DNA of 64,000 bases from NCBI GenBank assembly GCA_947444305.1, contig CANEZP010000020.1, forward strand, positions 1-64,000, read 5' to 3'. Under the pieces are notes generated by a model that was not told the DNA's origin, made no database searches, and worked only from the letters and a program-made list of their open reading frames with translations. The DNA comes from Pseudobdellovibrionaceae bacterium. GTDB lineage: Bacteria > Bdellovibrionota > Bdellovibrionia > Bdellovibrionales > UBA1609. The translations under genes were made by a program, and so were the position numbers. Below are positions 19,699 through 30,327 of this stretch, piece by piece (positions within the stretch are counted from its first letter, which is position 1; each line of letters starts with the position of its first letter).

Positions 19699-20606
19699 AG
19701 AATCAGCGGGGCAACGCTTTGTTGGCGGCGTTAGCGCTTAGCGCGTTCGTCGCCGTGATCGCGACAGAGATCTACCGGCGGGCCGACGTAACGGCGATGC
19801 GAAGCCAACAAGCGCAATTCAAAGATGAAACAAAAGTGATCATCGAAGCGTTCGCGTCCAATTTGCAAAATCCCGAGTCGTGTACGCGAATGCTCTTTGA
19901 CCAAACGATCATACCCGGCGCGCAAACGCCCGTGACGTTAAATTACAAGTACGAACAACCCTCGTTTAATCCGGCCGAGACCACGATCGCCGACGAGGTT
20001 GAAGTCACGAACGGCATCGTCGCGCACACCGTTGAGGTTTTTGCCCAAGGCGTACCCGAACTCACCACGCGCGTTTTTCAAGAACCCACCCTTCTAAGAC
20101 GCTACAAGGCTTCGCTTCGCACCACTTGGCGCAGTAAAAACATCGGCAAGCTCGCGATCGTCAACTGGAGTACGGACGTCATCGGTACCGAGCTCGGTCT
20201 TCCTTTTTACGTTTGGGTCGACGACGCTAACCGGATCAAAACTTGTTTCGGCGTAAATTCAGCCGGCACGGTTTGCAACATGGCGCTTGGCTATTACTAC
20301 GTGGCGCCACCGGGTAGCCCGCCGTTGGCGCATCAATTTTCCTGCCGCCAAACCGGCGCGATGAGCACCGATCCCACGGGCGCCAATCCTCGCGGAGGTT
20401 GCCGGTTCGTCGGGCCGCGCCCGAACGGCACTTGCCCGCCCGATGCCTTCACCGCGCCGGGGGGCCAAGGATATTCGTGCATGGGGGGCGCTACGGCCAC
20501 GGGGCCTTTCGGATTTAGTTTCGGTATGGGCGATCCGTGCCTGATGCAAGATGCCACCCCGTTCGGCATTTACACGCCGATGAATTACTGCGTGCAATGC
20601 GACTGA
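19680..20606 (+). CDS. Prepilin/PilX-like secreted protein
   Basis: MQNESVKNQRGNALLAALALSAFVAVIATEIY; overlaps the previous CDS. Confidence 0.65.
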   Translation: MQNESVKNQRGNALLAALALSAFVAVIATEIYRRADVTAMRSQQAQFKDETKVIIEAFASNLQNPESCTRMLFDQTIIPGAQTPVTLNYKYEQPSFNPAETTIADEVEVTNGIVAHTVEVFAQGVPELTTRVFQEPTLLRRYKASLRTTWRSKNIGKLAIVNWSTDVIGTELGLPFYVWVDDANRIKTCFGVNSAGTVCNMALGYYYVAPPGSPPLAHQFSCRQTGAMSTDPTGANPRGGCRFVGPRPNGTCPPDAFTAPGGQGYSCMGGATATGPFGFSFGMGDPCLMQDATPFGIYTPMNYCVQCD

Positions 20607-21238
20607 TTGCTTCTTCGCTCATCCTCGCGTTTTGCGGATTAGTTTACGAATTGGTCCTCGCGCAAACGATGTCGGTGCTCCTAGGAAATTCTTATTTGCA
20701 GTACGGACTAACCATCGGTTTATTCATGGCCGGTCTCGGCGCGGGCGCTTACTGCGGGGAAGGATTTAAAGAACCGCGCTCGCGTCTGCTGCGCTTGCAA
20801 TCCACTCTCTGCGTCGTCGCACCTTTGGGTTTTCTTACGCTTTGGCTGGCGGCACTTTGGTTGCCCGCGTTTTTATTGTGGCCGATGTCGTGCGCGCTCA
20901 TCACCACGATCGGATTTATCACCGGCCAAGAATTACCGCTGCTCATGCATTTGGCGGGCGAGGCCGGCCGGTTCCCCGTGTTATCGGCCGATTATTTCGG
21001 AATGCTTTTAGCTTCCGTCGCATTCCCTTACTTTATACTTCCGCGTTTGGGCTTACTCGGGGGACTATGCACCGCCGCTTTGCTGAACGCCTTGTCTATC
21101 CAATTGCTGATCGACGGCAAAGCTTTGCGGCAACGCTTGATCTTTACCGGCTTCCCGGCTGCACTAACGTTTCTTTTGCTCTGCGAGGAATTCATCTGGC
21201 AATGGTTCAGCCATCGGTACACATCAGGCCTGCTTTAA
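20597..21238 (+). CDS. Polytopic membrane protein resembling N-terminal domain of fused spermidine synthases
   Basis: MRLIASSLILAFCGLVYELVLAQTMSVLLGNSYLQYGLTIGLFMAGLGAGAYCGE. Confidence 0.75.
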   Translation: MRLIASSLILAFCGLVYELVLAQTMSVLLGNSYLQYGLTIGLFMAGLGAGAYCGEGFKEPRSRLLRLQSTLCVVAPLGFLTLWLAALWLPAFLLWPMSCALITTIGFITGQELPLLMHLAGEAGRFPVLSADYFGMLLASVAFPYFILPRLGLLGGLCTAALLNALSIQLLIDGKALRQRLIFTGFPAALTFLLLCEEFIWQWFSHRYTSGLL

Positions 21239-23343
21239 CCTTTGCACTGGCATTTTTATTCAGCGCCTGCGGTTTGTCTTACCAACAACTTCTTGTGTAC
21301 GCGCTGTTCGACGTCAGCGGCAATTTTGTGCTCAGCCAGAGCTTGGGCCTCGGCGCATTCCTCTTCGGCATGGGACTGGGCTCCTGGCGGCCGGGCCGGG
21401 CTTCGTTCACTAAACTTTTCGTCGTCGAAATGTCGCTGGCGACCCTCGGCTTTTTGTCGGTCTTCTTGATCTACGCGGGCGAAGTGGCGCTCCGCTATTT
21501 TTATCCCGCCTTACCGCAAGATCGTTTGTTCCTCGTTTTCCTGCCGCTGGTGACGCTGGCCGGATTTCTCAACGGTCGTGAAATCCCACTGCTCATGGGT
21601 TTGAGCCCGGTTGTCCCCCCCGCGCGTATTTTAGGCGTAACTTATTTGGGAGGATTGCTCGCCTTGGTCGCGGTGCCGGTGATCCTCTTGCCGGCGCTGG
21701 ATTTATCGCGCGCGGTTTTCGCGGTGGCGATCGTGAACTTTATTTTGTCGTGCGTCGTGGCCTGGTTTTTTATCCCGTCCCGCTGGGCGCAAGTTACCGC
21801 GTTGGTGCTCGCGGCGGCTTTGGTGCCGTGGCTTAAGTTCGAGCCGACGTGGCGGGACCTGCATCTTAAGTTTATCTATTTCCCCGTGCGCTATTCGAAT
21901 TGGGACGATGCCGACAAGGACTGGTTAGCCTTCGAAAACATGGACGCACCGGTTCGCTTGCGTAGCCGTTACCAATGGATTGATCTTTTGCCGTCGGCTT
22001 CGAGCCGCTTCGGAGATGAGGAAAACTCTTTAAGTTTATATCTCGACCGTAAGTTTCAGCTTAACGCCTTAACCGAACGGCGCTACCACGAAGGCTTGGT
22101 TGAAGCCGGCATTCATCTCTTAGGGCACGCGCCGAAAAAAGTTTTGATCTTAGGCGGCGGTGACGGCCTGCTCGCGGCCTACCTACTCAAACATCCGGAA
22201 ATTACGGAAATCGATCTAGTCGAGCTTGATCCCGCCGTCTTAAAGATCTCGGCCGACAACGGTGAGTTGAAAAGACTTAACCGCGGTGCGCTTCGTGATC
22301 CTCGCGTCCACGTCGTCGCGGGCGACGCTTTCCATTTTGTACGCACGTCCGAGCAAAAGTACGACTTAATCTTTACCGACTTCCCCCTGCCCACCACTTA
22401 TGAATTATCCTTACTCTACACGCGTGAGTTCTACGCGTTCACACGTTCTCGCCTTAGCCCCGATGGGCTACTACTGATGGACTTCGCCCTCCCCGATAAA
22501 ACGTTGGAGGGGCTAGCGGTGCTCGCGTCGACGCTGAAGTCGGCCGGCTTCGGCAACCCCCTCGCGTTCGGGCACGAAGATTTATTCTTAGCGATGGCGG
22601 CGAACGGCCGCGCGCTCAAATTTAATTACCGAGAGATTCAGTCGAACCGCATTCTCATGAGCGTCAATTCGCAGCGGGCGCCGTTCGAGCAAGCCGCCGC
22701 CAGGAATGCGCCGGTGAATAGCCTTTTCTTTCCCTACCGTTTTGATTTCATTTATCCCGACAACATGCCCGCGCGACGCTTCGATTCCGCGCTCAGACCG
22801 GTTTTTTACGAGCGCTACGCGGCTTTTCACGCCCAAGAATTTTTCGAAGCGGGCGCCTGGCCCACCGCTTTGAAAGAGGCGCTCACCAAAGAGATCGCGA
22901 ATCCCGCTTCGAGCGCCGACATTAAGTGGGAACATAGATTCGAAGGCCCGCGCAATTCGTCTATCTTGCATTGGTACGACTGTGACCACGCCGGCGAGTT
23001 GAAGCAAATCTGGCGTACGGTTTTAAATAAAGCGTTTCCGCCCGGTGATTGGTGCGGGATCACCTACGACGCCCGCGCGCAGACGTTCGTAACGCACACG
23101 AAGACCGGCGATGGCTTCGATTCTTCGGACGGCACCCGCATCGTTAGGACCAGCCAAGGCTTGGAAACCCGCCGCGACAACGAAGTTTTGTTCACGCGTT
23201 ATTTTTCCGAGCGGCAATTAAATTTGACCCCGGGTTCACGCGAACACGTTTTGATGAGTAAGATCTTCGAAGAATTCATGATTCTGCCGTCGTCGTTTAC
23301 GATGTCTTCTAAATTAAAAGTACGCGGCTTATTTTATCCGTAG
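21202..23343 (+). CDS. Membrane-fused spermidine synthase-like protein
   Basis: N-terminal TMs (FLFSACGLSYQQLLVYALFDVSGNFVLSQSLGLGAFLFGMGLGSW), then KKVLILGGGDGLLAAYLLKHPEITEIDLVELDPAVL and YDLIFTDFPLPTTYELSLLYTREFY. Confidence 0.85.
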   Translation: MVQPSVHIRPALTFALAFLFSACGLSYQQLLVYALFDVSGNFVLSQSLGLGAFLFGMGLGSWRPGRASFTKLFVVEMSLATLGFLSVFLIYAGEVALRYFYPALPQDRLFLVFLPLVTLAGFLNGREIPLLMGLSPVVPPARILGVTYLGGLLALVAVPVILLPALDLSRAVFAVAIVNFILSCVVAWFFIPSRWAQVTALVLAAALVPWLKFEPTWRDLHLKFIYFPVRYSNWDDADKDWLAFENMDAPVRLRSRYQWIDLLPSASSRFGDEENSLSLYLDRKFQLNALTERRYHEGLVEAGIHLLGHAPKKVLILGGGDGLLAAYLLKHPEITEIDLVELDPAVLKISADNGELKRLNRGALRDPRVHVVAGDAFHFVRTSEQKYDLIFTDFPLPTTYELSLLYTREFYAFTRSRLSPDGLLLMDFALPDKTLEGLAVLASTLKSAGFGNPLAFGHEDLFLAMAANGRALKFNYREIQSNRILMSVNSQRAPFEQAAARNAPVNSLFFPYRFDFIYPDNMPARRFDSALRPVFYERYAAFHAQEFFEAGAWPTALKEALTKEIANPASSADIKWEHRFEGPRNSSILHWYDCDHAGELKQIWRTVLNKAFPPGDWCGITYDARAQTFVTHTKTGDGFDSSDGTRIVRTSQGLETRRDNEVLFTRYFSERQLNLTPGSREHVLMSKIFEEFMILPSSFTMSSKLKVRGLFYP

Positions 23344-24093
23344 AAATTCTTCGACGGGCGTCAGGCGGCCTTCGCCGTTTTTCAGCTCAAATAATAAAGG
23401 TTCTTTGAGCCACGTGCCGGTATTGATCGCACGGATTGTCCCGTTACTTGCCGGCAAATTCAGCGCGGAATCCTCGGCGACGTGCACGTGACCAGAAACA
23501 AGGTAATCAAACGGCCGCTCCGAAAATACTTTAACTGCGTGCGCGCGAATTTTTGCGCGGGTCTCATCTTCCGTCGTGCTCTTCACGTTAGTTGTGTAAT
23601 CGCGCGACGCGACCGAAGCGCGGCCGCCGAGCCAGGCGACGAAGCCGTTGGGCAAAAAGCGACCTAAGAACCGGAGCACCGGCGTGCGCAGCAACCAACG
23701 TAGAAACAAATAGCCGCGGTCATCGGGGTCCATTTGATCGCCGTGCTCCACGCGCACGGTTTTGCCGTCGAGCTCGAAAAAGGCGGCCTCGCCGTGAACG
23801 TCGAAGCCGAGCTTACGTTCCCAGTATAAACGTAAATCGAGATCGTGATTGCCTTCGAAGTAATGGATTTGGGTGCCCAGGCGTTTTAGCTTCATCAAGT
23901 CATCGATGATCTCGCGGTAGGCATCGACGAAGTAATCGCGGTCGGCCACCCAGAGGTCAAAGATATCGCCGACCAGAAACAGATGTTCCGGCGGCTTCGC
24001 CTGGCAATGAACGACAAAACGCCGGAATAACCCGGCGCGCTCGTCGTTTGGACTTTTGATATGAATGTCGGAAACAAATAAGGCCTGGCTCAC
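23329..24093 (-). CDS. lpxH: UDP-2,3-diacylglucosamine hydrolase-like metallophosphoesterase
   Basis: LFVSDIHIKS, LVGDIFDLW, YFEGNHDLDLR, VEHGDQMD, LVSGHVHVAED. Confidence 0.85.
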   Translation of the reverse strand: MSQALFVSDIHIKSPNDERAGLFRRFVVHCQAKPPEHLFLVGDIFDLWVADRDYFVDAYREIIDDLMKLKRLGTQIHYFEGNHDLDLRLYWERKLGFDVHGEAAFFELDGKTVRVEHGDQMDPDDRGYLFLRWLLRTPVLRFLGRFLPNGFVAWLGGRASVASRDYTTNVKSTTEDETRAKIRAHAVKVFSERPFDYLVSGHVHVAEDSALNLPASNGTIRAINTGTWLKEPLLFELKNGEGRLTPVEEFLRIK

Positions 24094-24136
24094 CTGGATG
24101 CTAACTTAGCATCGCGAAAATGAGCTGTCGCCTATC

Positions 24137-25834
24137 TTATTCCATCCCGTCGGGCTGTTCGAGATTGTGACCGCGCTTGCGGCGCAGGTACGAGGGCACT
24201 TCCAGGCTTTCGCTCTCAAACGGCGAACGTGCCGGTTCGGGAGTTAGGCGCTGGGGTGAATTCTCGTCCAAGCTCATCGAAAGCTGTTCGGGTTGCACAT
24301 GCCCGTCGCGGCTAACCTGGCTTTCACGGTAAGCGCGGGCTTTCGCCAACAACGCTTCGCGCGGCAAAGATTTATCGCGCGTGCCCATGTTTTGCGGCGC
24401 CGGGTTCATCGGAAAGTGCGGCTGTTGTTGATGACCGTGCTGATGTTGCGGCGGATTCAACGGCTGGCTCAACGGCTGAGAATGCTGTTGGGTGTGCGAA
24501 GGCGAAGCTTGTTGAGGGCTAGGCTGATGCAACGGCTGCTGAAAGCTCGGTTGATGTTGCTGTTGATGCTGGTGCGACTGCTGTTGCGGCTGATGCTGAG
24601 ATTGCTGTTGCTGGGGCGCGGGCTGTTGAAAATTCGGCTGCTGGTACGCTTGTTGGTACGGGGGCGCCACGGGCTGCGAAGCTTGGAGCTCAGGGGGCAA
24701 AACCGGCGCGGGCATAGCCATCGGCATTTCGGGTTGCGAAAGTTCGGGGCTCAGGCTGATGTTTTCGAAAGATTGGTTGCCCATATCTTGCTGCAGGCGC
24801 TGCATGCCCGCGTTCATCAATTGCGCTTCGGTAGCCGCGTGCAATTTGTTGATTTGATCGGTGTTGGTTTTTACCGCGTTGGTGCCGAAGCCGGTCGCGA
24901 TGACCGTTACGCTGACCGCGTCGCCCATATTTTCGTCGATGACCGCACCGAAAATAATTTCGGCGTCGGGATGAGCGGCTTCGGTGATCAAAGTTGAAGC
25001 TTCGTTCACTTCCCACAACGTCAAGTCGGCGCCGCCGGTCACGTTGATGATTATGCCGGTCGCACCGTCGATGCAGATATTTTCGAGGAGCGGCGAAGAG
25101 ATCGCTTGCGTTGCCGCTTCGACCGCGCGGTTGTCGCCGTTGGCCCAGCCGGAGCCCATGATCGCCATGCCTTTAGCTTGCATGACCGTGCGGATATCGG
25201 CGAAATCCAGATTGATCAGACCGCGGATGTTGATCAAATCCGAAATACCTTTTACGGCGTGGAGCAAAACTTGATCGGCCTTGCGGAAAGTTTCGAGCAA
25301 GGGCGTACGCTCGCTGGCTACGGTCAATAATTTTTGATTAGGAATAACGATCAACGTATCGACGTTCTCTTGCAGTTCGCGGATACCGTCGTCGGCGTGT
25401 TTCTTACGCTTTTTACCTTCGAAGATAAACGGCTTCGTGACGACCCCGATCGTGAGCGCGCCCAGCTCTTTGGCGATCTTTGCGACGATGGGTGCACCAC
25501 CCGTACCCGTTCCGCCGCCCATGCCTGCGGTAACGAAGACCATGTCCGCGCCTTCAAGCTTCGCGACGATGTCGTTGTACGATTCGATAGCCGCGCGGCG
25601 GCCGATTTCGGGATTAGCGCCCGCGCCCAAACCTTTAGTCAGCTCTTTACCGAGATTGATTTTTCCTTCGGCTTTGTTGTGCGCAAGGGCTTGCCGGTCG
25701 GTATTCGCGACCACAAATTCCACACCTTGTAGGCCACCCTCGATCATCGTTTGAACGGCGTTACCACCGCCGCCACCGATGCCGATGACCTTGATGCTCG
25801 CGCCGAAATTCGCGTTTTCTTCTAACTCAAACAT
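24137..25834 (-). CDS. ftsZ: Cell division protein FtsZ with long Q/H/P-rich linker
   Basis: [39 protein letters not shown]-terminal [12 protein letters not shown]. Start [13 protein letters not shown] at 25834. Confidence 0.97.
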   Translation of the reverse strand: MFELEENANFGASIKVIGIGGGGGNAVQTMIEGGLQGVEFVVANTDRQALAHNKAEGKINLGKELTKGLGAGANPEIGRRAAIESYNDIVAKLEGADMVFVTAGMGGGTGTGGAPIVAKIAKELGALTIGVVTKPFIFEGKKRKKHADDGIRELQENVDTLIVIPNQKLLTVASERTPLLETFRKADQVLLHAVKGISDLINIRGLINLDFADIRTVMQAKGMAIMGSGWANGDNRAVEAATQAISSPLLENICIDGATGIIINVTGGADLTLWEVNEASTLITEAAHPDAEIIFGAVIDENMGDAVSVTVIATGFGTNAVKTNTDQINKLHAATEAQLMNAGMQRLQQDMGNQSFENISLSPELSQPEMPMAMPAPVLPPELQASQPVAPPYQQAYQQPNFQQPAPQQQQSQHQPQQQSHQHQQQHQPSFQQPLHQPSPQQASPSHTQQHSQPLSQPLNPPQHQHGHQQQPHFPMNPAPQNMGTRDKSLPREALLAKARAYRESQVSRDGHVQPEQLSMSLDENSPQRLTPEPARSPFESESLEVPSYLRRKRGHNLEQPDGME

Positions 25835-25897
25835 GTTGTCTCCCCCTAAAGGAACAGGCCCAGGTATTAGGATGCGCAAACGTGCGCATCCGCAATA

Positions 25898-27127
25898 TCA
25901 GATACCGAAAAGATTCTTCATTTTCGTAGTCCAATCCGAAACCTTCGGCTCGGGACGAAGGGCATTGCCCTTTTCCTGAACCGATAGTCCGTACATCAAG
26001 AGTCCGACGACCGTCGAGCACGAGGGTTGGCGAGCGACGTCGACAAGGCCTCCTACTTTTTCGGGCCAGCCTCTGCGCACCGGTACATCGAGAACGAAAT
26101 CACCCATCTCGACTAAACCGTGCAAAAGACTTCCTCCACCGGTAAGCACAACTCCGCTGCCCAGTTTCGTCAACAAGCCTTTTTCTTCCAAATCTAAGTG
26201 AATCAGTTCGAGCGTTTCTTCCGCACGTGCTTCAAGCACCTCGCAAAGATCGCGGCGCATAAGCGTGCGCGGTTTACGGCCGCCGACGCTTTCGACTTCG
26301 ATGGCTTCGTCTTCGCTGACCATTTCGGGCAGCGCGCATCCGTATTTTTTCTTGAGCGTTTCGCCGTGATTTTGCGTCGTCTTTAAACCGATCGCTACGT
26401 CATGCGTAAAGTTTTGCCCGCCGACCGGAAGTAGGCCGGTGTGAATGACCGAACCCTGAAAGAACGTGATGAGATCGCAAGTGCCGCCGCCGACGTCGAC
26501 CATCGTGACGCCGAGGTTTTTTTCGTCGGGGCTTAAAACCGCCATCGACGAAGCGAGCTGTTGCAACACGATGCCTTCGACTTTGAGGCCCGCGCGTTGC
26601 GTGCACTTCATCGCGTTTTGGATCACGGCGGTGCTGCCGGTAATAATAAAGACGCTGCTCTCTAAACGGACGCCCGCCATGCCGATCGGATCGAAAATGC
26701 CGACCTGACCGTCGATGCGGAAATCTTGGGGCAAGACGTGAAGCACTTGACGGTCTTGCGGGATAGCGACGGCTTTCGCCGCTTCGATTACGCGATCGAT
26801 ATCGTCTTGTTGAACTTCTTTATTACGGATGGCGATCATGCCGCTCGACGCGAAACTTTGAATGTGTTGCCCGCCGGTGCAAAGCCAAACTTCTTCAACG
26901 CGTTGGCCGGCCATTAATTCAGCTTCGTCTTTGGCTTTTTTGATGGCTTCGGACGTGGCGTCGATGTTGACCACGACCCCGTGGCGCATGCCCGAATTCG
27001 GAGCGGTGCCTATACCGATGATGTTTAGTCGGCCATTTTCGAACCGGCCTATAGCACAGGCGACTTTGGTCGTACCAATATCAAGACCTGCGATGACCTG
27101 AGCTTGCGATGTGGCGTCCTTTGCCAT
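25898..27127 (-). CDS. ftsA: Cell division protein FtsA
   Basis: VIAGLDIGTTKVACAIGR; VDVGGGTCDLITF; VVLTGGGSLLHGLVEM. Confidence 0.95.
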   Translation of the reverse strand: MAKDATSQAQVIAGLDIGTTKVACAIGRFENGRLNIIGIGTAPNSGMRHGVVVNIDATSEAIKKAKDEAELMAGQRVEEVWLCTGGQHIQSFASSGMIAIRNKEVQQDDIDRVIEAAKAVAIPQDRQVLHVLPQDFRIDGQVGIFDPIGMAGVRLESSVFIITGSTAVIQNAMKCTQRAGLKVEGIVLQQLASSMAVLSPDEKNLGVTMVDVGGGTCDLITFFQGSVIHTGLLPVGGQNFTHDVAIGLKTTQNHGETLKKKYGCALPEMVSEDEAIEVESVGGRKPRTLMRRDLCEVLEARAEETLELIHLDLEEKGLLTKLGSGVVLTGGGSLLHGLVEMGDFVLDVPVRRGWPEKVGGLVDVARQPSCSTVVGLLMYGLSVQEKGNALRPEPKVSDWTTKMKNLFGI

Positions 27128-27195
27128 ATGACCCTCGACGGGAATCTGTAAAATTCATTGTGAGTCTCGAGACTTCCCTGTCCCCTATCTAAAGG

Positions 27196-27942
27196 CTAGG
27201 GAGCTTTACGCACTCTGACAACAACTTTCTTTGAGAAGCGGGCGTCGATGACGCGGCCTTTAATGTTGCGTGAGTCGAGGTAGGACAGGACCTTTTGCAC
27301 GCGTGAAACCTTAGGACCAAAGTCCGTATCACCCATTTGCACTTCGGCGTCCGCTCCGCTTAAAAAAACTTTGAAGCCGTCTTTTTTGGTGTGAATAATT
27401 TCGGAAACTTTGTTTTTTGCGATCAAGCCGTCATCGGGAAAGGTCTGCAAAAGTTCGAGCGCTTTCTCGCGCAATTCGGGTTCGTCGTTCAATTCCTCGC
27501 CGCGCAAAATAGGAAGATCGGGCGCGTCCGAAACCGGCAACGCGGGCAACAAGGTTGCGTCGGTCGCAACCGGATACACGCGGCCGTCCCGCGCGAGATA
27601 TGCGAGCATCGGCGTGTGCGGCTCGATCTCAATCCGCAAGCGTGACGGGAATTCGCGGAACACCGCCGCCGTCTTCACGCGCTTGTCTTTGCTCGTCACT
27701 TCGAAAACGGATTTTAGCGGAACTTGCCAGAAGTAGCGGCCTTCGTAGACCTTAAATTGTTGAGTAAGACTCGCGCGAATGCGCTGAAACAATAGATCTT
27801 CGTTGGAACTTTTCGAGAGATCGATTTGCACCGACTGAATGCGCACCCACTGCGAATTGAAAATAAGGGTGCCGCCGGCAATGAGTATACACAAACAAAG
27901 GATGGTGATCGGCCAGCGGAGCCAGCGTAAGAGCTTCAACAT
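27196..27942 (-). CDS. ftsQ: Cell division protein FtsQ
   Basis: N-terminal TM, POTRA-like region, FREFPSRLRIEIEPHTPMLAYL; directly upstream of ftsA. Confidence 0.85.
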   Translation of the reverse strand: MLKLLRWLRWPITILCLCILIAGGTLIFNSQWVRIQSVQIDLSKSSNEDLLFQRIRASLTQQFKVYEGRYFWQVPLKSVFEVTSKDKRVKTAAVFREFPSRLRIEIEPHTPMLAYLARDGRVYPVATDATLLPALPVSDAPDLPILRGEELNDEPELREKALELLQTFPDDGLIAKNKVSEIIHTKKDGFKVFLSGADAEVQMGDTDFGPKVSRVQKVLSYLDSRNIKGRVIDARFSKKVVVRVRKAP

Positions 27943-27954
27943 GCTCCAAGCGTA

Positions 27955-30327
27955 CTAAAATCTCTTCTCCCATTGCAAGACCAGCTTCCCGACTTGCTGG
28001 TGGTCTTCGGTGGGACTCCAGCTCGCGGTCAAGACCCAGCGGCGCGATACGCGTTTACGAACTTCAAGGTGCGCGGCGCGCTCCCAATTGGTACCGACCC
28101 CGGCCGTCAAACCGTCGGCCAACTGAACGGTCGCGGTGTAAACCTTCGTGACCGCGTTGTACGAAAAGCTACGGATGGGCGTCGTCGCGAAAGCCCACAG
28201 ACCGAACAACCCGATCGCGCGGTCGGCCATGGCGGCGTTCACCCCACCGGCGGTGTCGGCGTCGGCCGAAACAAGCTCGCCGCTAACCCGGTCAAACAAC
28301 AACACCGAAATGATGTCGGCGCGCTCGAGGTAAGGTTCACTGTTAAGGTTGATGATCGGTGAACCCGCGGTGCCCGCAATGTCGACGAAAATTTTGTAAG
28401 CCGTCTGATCAATGCGCAAACGGCCGCCGATCGGGAAATCACCGTCTTCGTTTTCGGTCAGCGTCATTTGCAAGCGCTCGAGCATTACTTTGCGGCGCAG
28501 GTAAGTCAGTGTGAACGGCTCAAGGCGCAACGAGCCTGATGACTCACCTTGCTTATTATTATTCACGTCGACGGTGATCGGCGCGTACGGGTCGGCCAAC
28601 TTAGACAACAGTTTTACCGCGCCGGGATTTACCGTCTTAACATCGAAGAAAACCCGCATTTTAAAGGCCGAAGACTTTTTCGGTTCCGCTTGCTTGAAAA
28701 CCAGTCGTGAATCGGTCTTGAGCGAGGGAATCCCGCGGATGGGATCGATCGGCGGCAATTCAATCTTCAGCTCTTTGATCAAGGTCTGCACGATGACGTC
28801 TAGAGATTTAAAATCACGCGTGAGGTTGAGCCGTACCGTCGATTCGATATCGATCTTCTGCGTGGGCGAGTTTAGCGCGACCTTGATGTCGACGGCGGTG
28901 CGGATCAACTTATCGTCGTGATCGACCGAACCCCGCGCGAGCAAAGAAATTTTGCCGTCGAGAATATCCAGCGGCGCGGGAATCATTACGTTACGCGCGT
29001 CTAGGAATTGCCTTAGCCCTTGGAAGCTCTGCACGAGCACGCTTGAGTCTAAACGCGGCTCAAGAATCCATTCCTCGCCTAATTTATTTACCTTCAGGTG
29101 AGCGTTCAGATTGACCGTTAGAAGTTTATTGTCGACGCCCTCGACGGAAAGTTTCGAATCGAGAACCGTAGTGCTGTCGGCCGGCTTGCCTAACAAGTGC
29201 TCAAGCCACGCGCGTCCTTCGTAGGTCACGACCAAGCGCTCGGGGATTTTGCAGCGGCAAGATTTTTCGAGCGGCGGCCGCATATCTTTATCGACGAAGA
29301 ATAAGTCGGCCGGAAACCAAACCTTGAAAGCCGCGGGACGTTCGCTCCATGCGTAACCGTTATCGAAAGGCACGCGCAGCTCAGCCTCGAGCTTCTCGAT
29401 CTTCACCATCGGTCCGGGTATGTTGATCACGGGGGATTGAAGTTTAAGAAAAGCTTCGGCCGCCGTCATCGTCACGTTTAACTTCGGATGCGCTTTGATT
29501 TCTTTGCCCGGCTCACCGACCGCGAGATCCGATTCGGTTTCAAACTTCGCGGTCTCGCCTTGGTAAAATCCCGAAGCGGCCGTTTTAATCTTCCAGCCTT
29601 TACCCGCGCCTTCGGCATCAAGCTTTAAAAAAGGCGCGGCAACGTCCAATTTCGTCGTGTCCGCCCAACCCTTCGCCGCAAATTTGTTCACGCCGTCCGC
29701 GAACGTGACTTCGAAATCCGCCAGGGCTTTGTTCTGATCTTTGCCCGGCTTTGTAAGCTTCGCACTGATGATCGATTCCGATTTGCCGTCGCTAGAAAGC
29801 AACGCAAACTTGGGCACTTGAAGATTCATGTTTTCAACCGTCAGCCACTTCGAACCGGTCTTCAGATATTCAAGGTAGGTTTGGAATTGTTCGAAAGGAC
29901 TCTGCGCCGTTTTCGCCGCCGGTTCTTCGGCCGAGCTTCGGAACGAAGCGCTTTCGCCGGTCGCCACTTTTAACTCTCGGAAAGATAGCAAGGGCCCGGG
30001 CTGGAAGAAGCTCAGCGCGAATTTCATCGAAGCTTGCTCGACCGGGAGATGTATTTCCGGGCTGCCTTTATCGACGGTCAACTTTGCCGTCGACCAATCG
30101 ATTTCCCAATTGCGCCAAGTGACTCGCTTGGCGTCGAAATCCATTTGCTCCCATTTTATTTTTAGATCCGCGGGTAAAACATATTTTTCCGCCAGCGCGA
30201 AGGCTTTGCGGGGATTATTAACCGCCCAGAACACCGCGCCGGCGGTCGATAACAACAGTACGGCCACGAGGATTAAAACCGACGCGATCGCTACCTTTAC
30301 CCGCCGTAACCAAACATCTTCCTTCAT
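27955..30327 (-). CDS. TamB-like translocation/assembly protein
   Basis: N-terminal TM, long beta-rich body, C-terminal DUF490-like ERADIISVLLFDRVSGELVSADADTAGGVNA. Confidence 0.78.
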   Translation of the reverse strand: MKEDVWLRRVKVAIASVLILVAVLLLSTAGAVFWAVNNPRKAFALAEKYVLPADLKIKWEQMDFDAKRVTWRNWEIDWSTAKLTVDKGSPEIHLPVEQASMKFALSFFQPGPLLSFRELKVATGESASFRSSAEEPAAKTAQSPFEQFQTYLEYLKTGSKWLTVENMNLQVPKFALLSSDGKSESIISAKLTKPGKDQNKALADFEVTFADGVNKFAAKGWADTTKLDVAAPFLKLDAEGAGKGWKIKTAASGFYQGETAKFETESDLAVGEPGKEIKAHPKLNVTMTAAEAFLKLQSPVINIPGPMVKIEKLEAELRVPFDNGYAWSERPAAFKVWFPADLFFVDKDMRPPLEKSCRCKIPERLVVTYEGRAWLEHLLGKPADSTTVLDSKLSVEGVDNKLLTVNLNAHLKVNKLGEEWILEPRLDSSVLVQSFQGLRQFLDARNVMIPAPLDILDGKISLLARGSVDHDDKLIRTAVDIKVALNSPTQKIDIESTVRLNLTRDFKSLDVIVQTLIKELKIELPPIDPIRGIPSLKTDSRLVFKQAEPKKSSAFKMRVFFDVKTVNPGAVKLLSKLADPYAPITVDVNNNKQGESSGSLRLEPFTLTYLRRKVMLERLQMTLTENEDGDFPIGGRLRIDQTAYKIFVDIAGTAGSPIINLNSEPYLERADIISVLLFDRVSGELVSADADTAGGVNAAMADRAIGLFGLWAFATTPIRSFSYNAVTKVYTATVQLADGLTAGVGTNWERAAHLEVRKRVSRRWVLTASWSPTEDHQQVGKLVLQWEKRF

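Noticed and set aside
24293-24997. 234-aa plus-strand ORF antisense to ftsZ rich in LRML
   Set aside because: Mirror of the Q/H-rich linker codons; no independent start context or motif.
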